Assembly (NCBI RefSeq): GCF_019578655.1
Contig: NC_063262.1
Span: 20,591,582 to 20,655,581, forward strand
DNA length: 64,000 nt
Reading direction: 5' to 3'
Source: Ricinus communis
Lineage: Eukaryota > Streptophyta > Magnoliopsida > Malpighiales > Euphorbiaceae
Part shown: positions 59,828 through 64,000 of the stretch, piece by piece
How positions within the stretch are numbered: position 1 is the stretch's first letter
Layout of the letters: every line of letters begins with the position of its first letter
Program-made: the position numbers and the translations under genes
Notes under the pieces: generated by a model
The model's database searches: none
Told to the model about the DNA's origin: nothing
The model's input: the letters and a program-made list of their open reading frames with translations, nothing else

Positions 59828-62028
59828 GCGGCCAGAGATATAAAGCAATCAAGCATGGAGAAATCTAATCATAAATGTTGTCAAAGTTAACATGAACTCT
59901 TTTTTGGTTTTGAAATAGTCATGCTTTTGCTAATACTTTGTGAAACAGTTCACTTGTATTTTTCGTTTATATTTCTGTCAAAGTTCATACTTTATAAGGC
60001 CGAAACTATTTTTATATAAGTTGATATGAGGAACTTTTAGTTTTACCTGACAAATTAGGTTAACCGAAAGATGTTGGGCACAATTTGATAAAATAGTACA
60101 TTTGATAGTTTTACTTTGATCAAATGGTACAATATTACATGTTTAGTGCAATGCATAATTATACCAATGGTTACTTAACTTTATATTAAGATTTATATAT
60201 CTTTGTTTAACCAAATTATTAACCTAATTCAAAACCAAACTCAAAAATCTTATAGACTTTTGATAATAAATTTTATCTCTTTTTTTTCTTTTCTTTTCTT
60301 CTCTTCTAATCTTTATTTATTTGTTATTACAATAATGTTTCCTTTCTCCAGCTTAATTATCTTATTTATTTATTTATTTTTACCAAAATATTATTTCCAA
60401 AATAAAAAATTTTATAATAATAATAGAAAAATAAAAAATAAAAAAGTAGAAACAAAAAAAGAAAGAGTATTCAACGACCAAATTAGTAATGCTTTTGCAT
60501 TTGTTTGTATTTAAACTATCTTTTTTTTTTTCTTTCATGTCCATATGTCTATACGAGGATGAGTAATCAATTCCTATTTACTGCAAGAATTTTAAATATC
60601 AAACGAGTGTCTAGCCACTAAATTAATTAATGTGAATGCTAATTGTAAAATAATGAGTATGTAGATAGATGTAAAGAACTTACAGTATAAGACTGCAATT
60701 TTTCTCTTAGTTGTCTGCAATGTCAGTCCATTAAAAATAATTTTTGAGAATTAAAATTCAATGTTTTAGAATAATAATTTTATTTTATAGCAATAGAGAT
60801 TTTATATTATAGATTTAAGAGACTTAAATTTATTTTTTTGATAAATAAATCACCAGATTTCAGACAAGTGACAAATTTGCTATTCAATTTAAAATTAAAT
60901 AACTATAATAAAATAAAAAATTATTTAAATCAAAATGAAATTTAATGTAAATTAAGTGACTACTCGCTAGGAACTTTTAGCTTTTAGCTCATACAACTCA
61001 AACTTCCAAATTACACGATATTTTTGCAAACATTACTACTAGGATTCCACCAACACTAAGATCGCGGATTTGGTGGTTCTTGCCAATATTCATATGGTTA
61101 TGGTGTCTTGGAACCTTCTTAGCCTTCCATTATATAGCCTAGTAAAGTGTGCCAAAGTTGGCAGCTTTCTAATATGGGAAAAAGTGCCATTTTCAGTGCC
61201 TCAACGGCATAGACCTGCAGGCGGCATAGGGTCCATGAGCTCCACAAGGCCCATGGCTGGCCCTTGTTGACGCATGGCCCTGTATGAGGATATACATCTA
61301 AATTAAGCAAAAGATATTTTAACAAAAAATACAATTTATCTAAAGTCATTTCTTAAAAGAACTTCAAAAACATTAAAAATAATAAAAGAAGAACTAAGAC
61401 TTAATAACCCATATATATATAGCGGTCTTTTCTATTCATATATGTTGCATGTAAAAATTAATTATTTGACTTGTTATTATTTAGAAATAAAATAATATAT
61501 ATTAATTTTTTTAAATTTAGCATCATAAATATTTTTAGTGTTAGAATAATGATAAATTTCTATTATTATAATAAATTCATCTAGCACTGAATCTATTTAT
61601 AACTTATAAAATGTATAATAATTATTTTTATAGTTAGTAATAAAAAAATTTAATATATTGCTAAAAAAATCAAGATTTATATATATTGTAAAAATATATA
61701 AATTTAATTAAAAATTCATACACTAATATTTTATTTTATTTTATTAAGCTAAGATATTGTAAAGACTTATATGCATACAGAGTAATATATTTTAAGAAGA
61801 ACTTACCTTAGCACTCATTAAAATTGATTTTTCAGTTCATAAATTTTTAGAGGTTCTAATCAAGCATATTTTGGCACCATAACTTTGATTTTATATTGTT
61901 TTTTCCTTCTTAAAAACAATAATGGTTGAATATTTAATTCTAGTTTTTCTTTGGTATCATTTGTCATGGTAGCTGAAAAAAGATATAAGATGAAATAAGA
62001 AAGACAGATAATAAATAAAAATAAATAA

Positions 62029-62033
<5 letters not shown>
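59828..62033. other. AT-rich intergenic region
   Basis: No gene supported. A GC-richer patch at 61060-61290 has short overlapping frames on both strands (66 and 76 codons) without a recognisable domain. The 103-codon frame at 60203-60514 is low-complexity. Confidence 0.4.

Positions 62034-62071
<38 letters not shown>
62034..62071. repeat. (AT)n microsatellite
   Basis: About 38 bp of alternating A/T. Confidence 0.9.
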
Positions 62072-62073
<2 letters not shown>

Positions 62074-62149
62074 AGAGAGGAGATAAGGTCGTTTACTACT
62101 ACAAGAGGGATAAGTATAAAATTCTAAAACTTAAAACCATGTTTATGTT

Positions 62150-62650
62150 CATAAACACAAAATAAAAATAAAGTATTTTTTAATGCGCAACATCTTCTAT
62201 TTCAGAGACCAGTGCAGAGCATACTTAAAGCAAAAGCAAAATAAGAAAACCTACAAAACTGGAAGTTTTATTGATAAAACAAACTTATGTAGGTTTTAGT
62301 TTCCTAATTCTTTTGGTAATAGGAAAGAAAAAGATATTGGAACGAAGTATAATGTTTTAGCTTTTTAGAAGAAGAACAAAAATGAAATTCTTTCCAAAAA
62401 TTATAAAGAATAAGTATAGAGAATGCAAAACTCTACTTTTTGTAATTCTCCGAAGTAACTTTTGCCTCTTCTTGCTTTGTTTTCCTTCTTATATAGTTGT
62501 TCTAGAGTGTTTGTCCCTAGTAGATGCCAGCTCAGTGTCACATCAAGATGAGTTTATCTTTTAGTACTATGGATAGTGGATATCAGTCCATAAGTGGAGT
62601 GGTGCTTGTCTTTTAACATCACAGAAGACATGTTTTAAGAAAGCATGCAA
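62150..62650 (-). promoter_or_regulatory. LTR- or pararetrovirus-like promoter/leader segment
   Basis: A minus-strand TATATAAG (62495-62488) lies about 280 nt before AAGTATGCTCTGCACTGGTC (around 62225-62206). A TATA box followed at similar distance (~255 nt) by AAGTGAATGCTCTGTACT occurs in the fold-back arms, so the two may derive from related elements. The minus-strand coding debris at 62812-63607 ends just upstream. No LTR ends could be set. Confidence 0.3.
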
Positions 62651-62811
62651 CGATTCTATACAATAATTTTACTTTTTCTTTTTCTTTTAAAGGTCTGCTC
62701 GGTTTTCTGTCTTTATAGGCCTATTTGGATTTTGAGTCTAATATAAGTCTTATAATGGGCCGGTTGGGCCGTATAAGATTTTACAAAGTTTAAGAAGCCC
62801 ATTGGACTATA

Positions 62812-63607
62812 TCATACTTTATAAGGTTTTATCAATTGGTGGAAAAATTCCAAAACAATTATTGGTTTGAATGATGATGATGCTTTGGAATGACTGGATT
62901 TTGATTTCTTATGCAATATTTGGGACATTATTGTAAAGTATTCTTCCTCTATTTTAGTTGTTGTGAGTAAAGTGTTTGCATAAGATTTTTTTACCAGGAA
63001 TACTAAAGTGGAATGATCTATCTTCATGCATCCCTTGCTAATAACCCATTGCTTTACAACTGGTTTTAGGATTTTCTCTAGGACATTGAAGGAGTCCTAC
63101 CATTTTACCTTGAATTTTCAAACAAGGGTGATTATACTATAGTTTTTGGTATAGTCATAGTCCCACTGCATTACCCAGGGTAAGAAGAATTTTGAACTGA
63201 AGAAATAAAGGGGTTAACCTGGATTCTAATTTAGGAGATTTATAATGGGTTTTGAAAAGGTCATATGACTCTTTTACTTCTGGTAGAAGAAGATCAGACA
63301 TTGAATCAACGTAATTCCACCATTGAGAGGTGAATCATAAAGGGAATTTAGTGTTTAGATAAAAAAGCCAGGAAAGATATTGTTTTCTATTTTAGATAAG
63401 AAAGGTGTTAAACCATACCTACTGGTAATCCCAATAGTTATAAGTTAGGCAGTAGTTGATTTTATTTTGGAAGGAGATAAGGAAGGTTTTGGAGTTTGAC
63501 ATATCTTGTCCCCATTCCAAAGGGTGGAAAACCTTAAGAATATGACAAGTGGAACATGCAGGATCAGGTTTTGTATCTTCATTGATGAAGTGTTTAAATT
63601 TTATCAA
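62812..63607 (-). pseudogene. Decayed retroelement/pararetrovirus-like coding region
   Basis: The minus strand shows two open blocks (63419-63607 and 62812-63027) joined by a frame with several stops. The joining frame has a NYWDYQ..W.NTFL..N-type aromatic-rich motif followed by SWLFYLNTKFP and a WWNYV phrase. I associate this pattern with uncharacterised polyprotein regions of plant reverse-transcribing elements, but I am not certain. No RT, protease or zinc-knuckle motif was seen. Stops and the absence of a start show that it is not functional. Confidence 0.3.
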
Positions 63608-64000
63608 GGAGGTATGTTATAAAATTGCCTCGTAGTAAAGTTAGAGTTTTGAAATAATTCAAGGTTTAAATTGCCAACGTTTAGAAAAAAATTTAATATT
63701 GCTATTGATGGATTTTTATTGAAAAATCCTTCTTCCATCGTAACAATGTTTCTTTTTTCATTGAGAAAGAACAATTTGGATATTTAGAGAAATCGTTGTA
63801 ATCATGATTTGAGAATCTTCTTGAGAAAGGAGATTTTGGGAAGTTCATTTCTTTAGTATTGGAATAATACTGTATCTAGAGGTTATACCTGACGCATGTT
63901 ACAACGCTTGCATAAGCTCTGGTTATTTTGTAAGGTATTCAAGCTATGTTTGATTTTGTTGTTGTTTTGGTGAGGAGAAGGAGGCACTGGTTTGCACGCC
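63608..64000. other. Window end, probably more of the same decayed element
   Basis: No open frame of note. On the minus strand the edge is Ser/Gln-rich (SSPKQQQNQT) with stops, which may continue the decayed element from beyond the window. Confidence 0.25.

Overview
The window is plant nuclear DNA, most likely from a eudicot. It is strongly AT-rich, has intron-split genes with GT/AG junctions, and is crowded with typical plant transposon families: Ty1/copia, CACTA/TNP2, hAT-like and Mutator-like elements, and long-LTR retrotransposons. I cannot name the species; a Malpighiales-type eudicot is only a guess. No bacterial-type operon, CRISPR array, rRNA or tRNA gene was seen.

Only two genes look intact. 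The first is a six-exon gene on the + strand (22476-31656) that splices in silico to a 350-residue zinc-independent MDR reductase of the 2-alkenal reductase / double-bond reductase family. Its last intron is 6.15 kb because it holds an antisense copia retrotransposon, which itself carries a Mutator-like insertion. The second is a single-exon cytosolic sulfotransferase (343 aa) on the - strand at 41890-42921. A duplicated copy about 6 kb away (47960-48915) is a pseudogene.

Layout: 1-2755 is an LTR-type element with a 5-bp target duplication. 6.0-10.4 kb is a decayed CACTA transposon whose 5' end is triplicated. 11.2-16.8 kb is one long-LTR relic with a second, complete LTR nested in it. 16.8-22.3 kb is gene-free and AT-rich. 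22.3-31.7 kb is the reductase gene. 32.0-39.5 kb is a second copia element, with a hAT-like element inserted exactly at its primer-binding site, followed by an oppositely oriented copia fragment. 41.5-49.3 kb is the sulfotransferase duplication. 51.9-58.8 kb is a three-level nest: a 5' LTR with primer-binding site, a second LTR inserted in it, and a 1-kb near-perfect fold-back inside that. 59.2-59.8 kb holds exon-like fragments of an unrecognised gene. 62.1-63.6 kb is a decayed retroelement or pararetrovirus-like coding region next to an LTR- or promoter-like segment.

The two intact genes need not work together. One would detoxify reactive carbonyls or reduce phenylpropenals; the other would sulfate small hydroxylated metabolites. 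The main story is repeat turnover: one long-LTR family accounts for five copies here, three of them bare LTRs with perfect 5-bp target duplications, which implies frequent LTR-LTR recombination.
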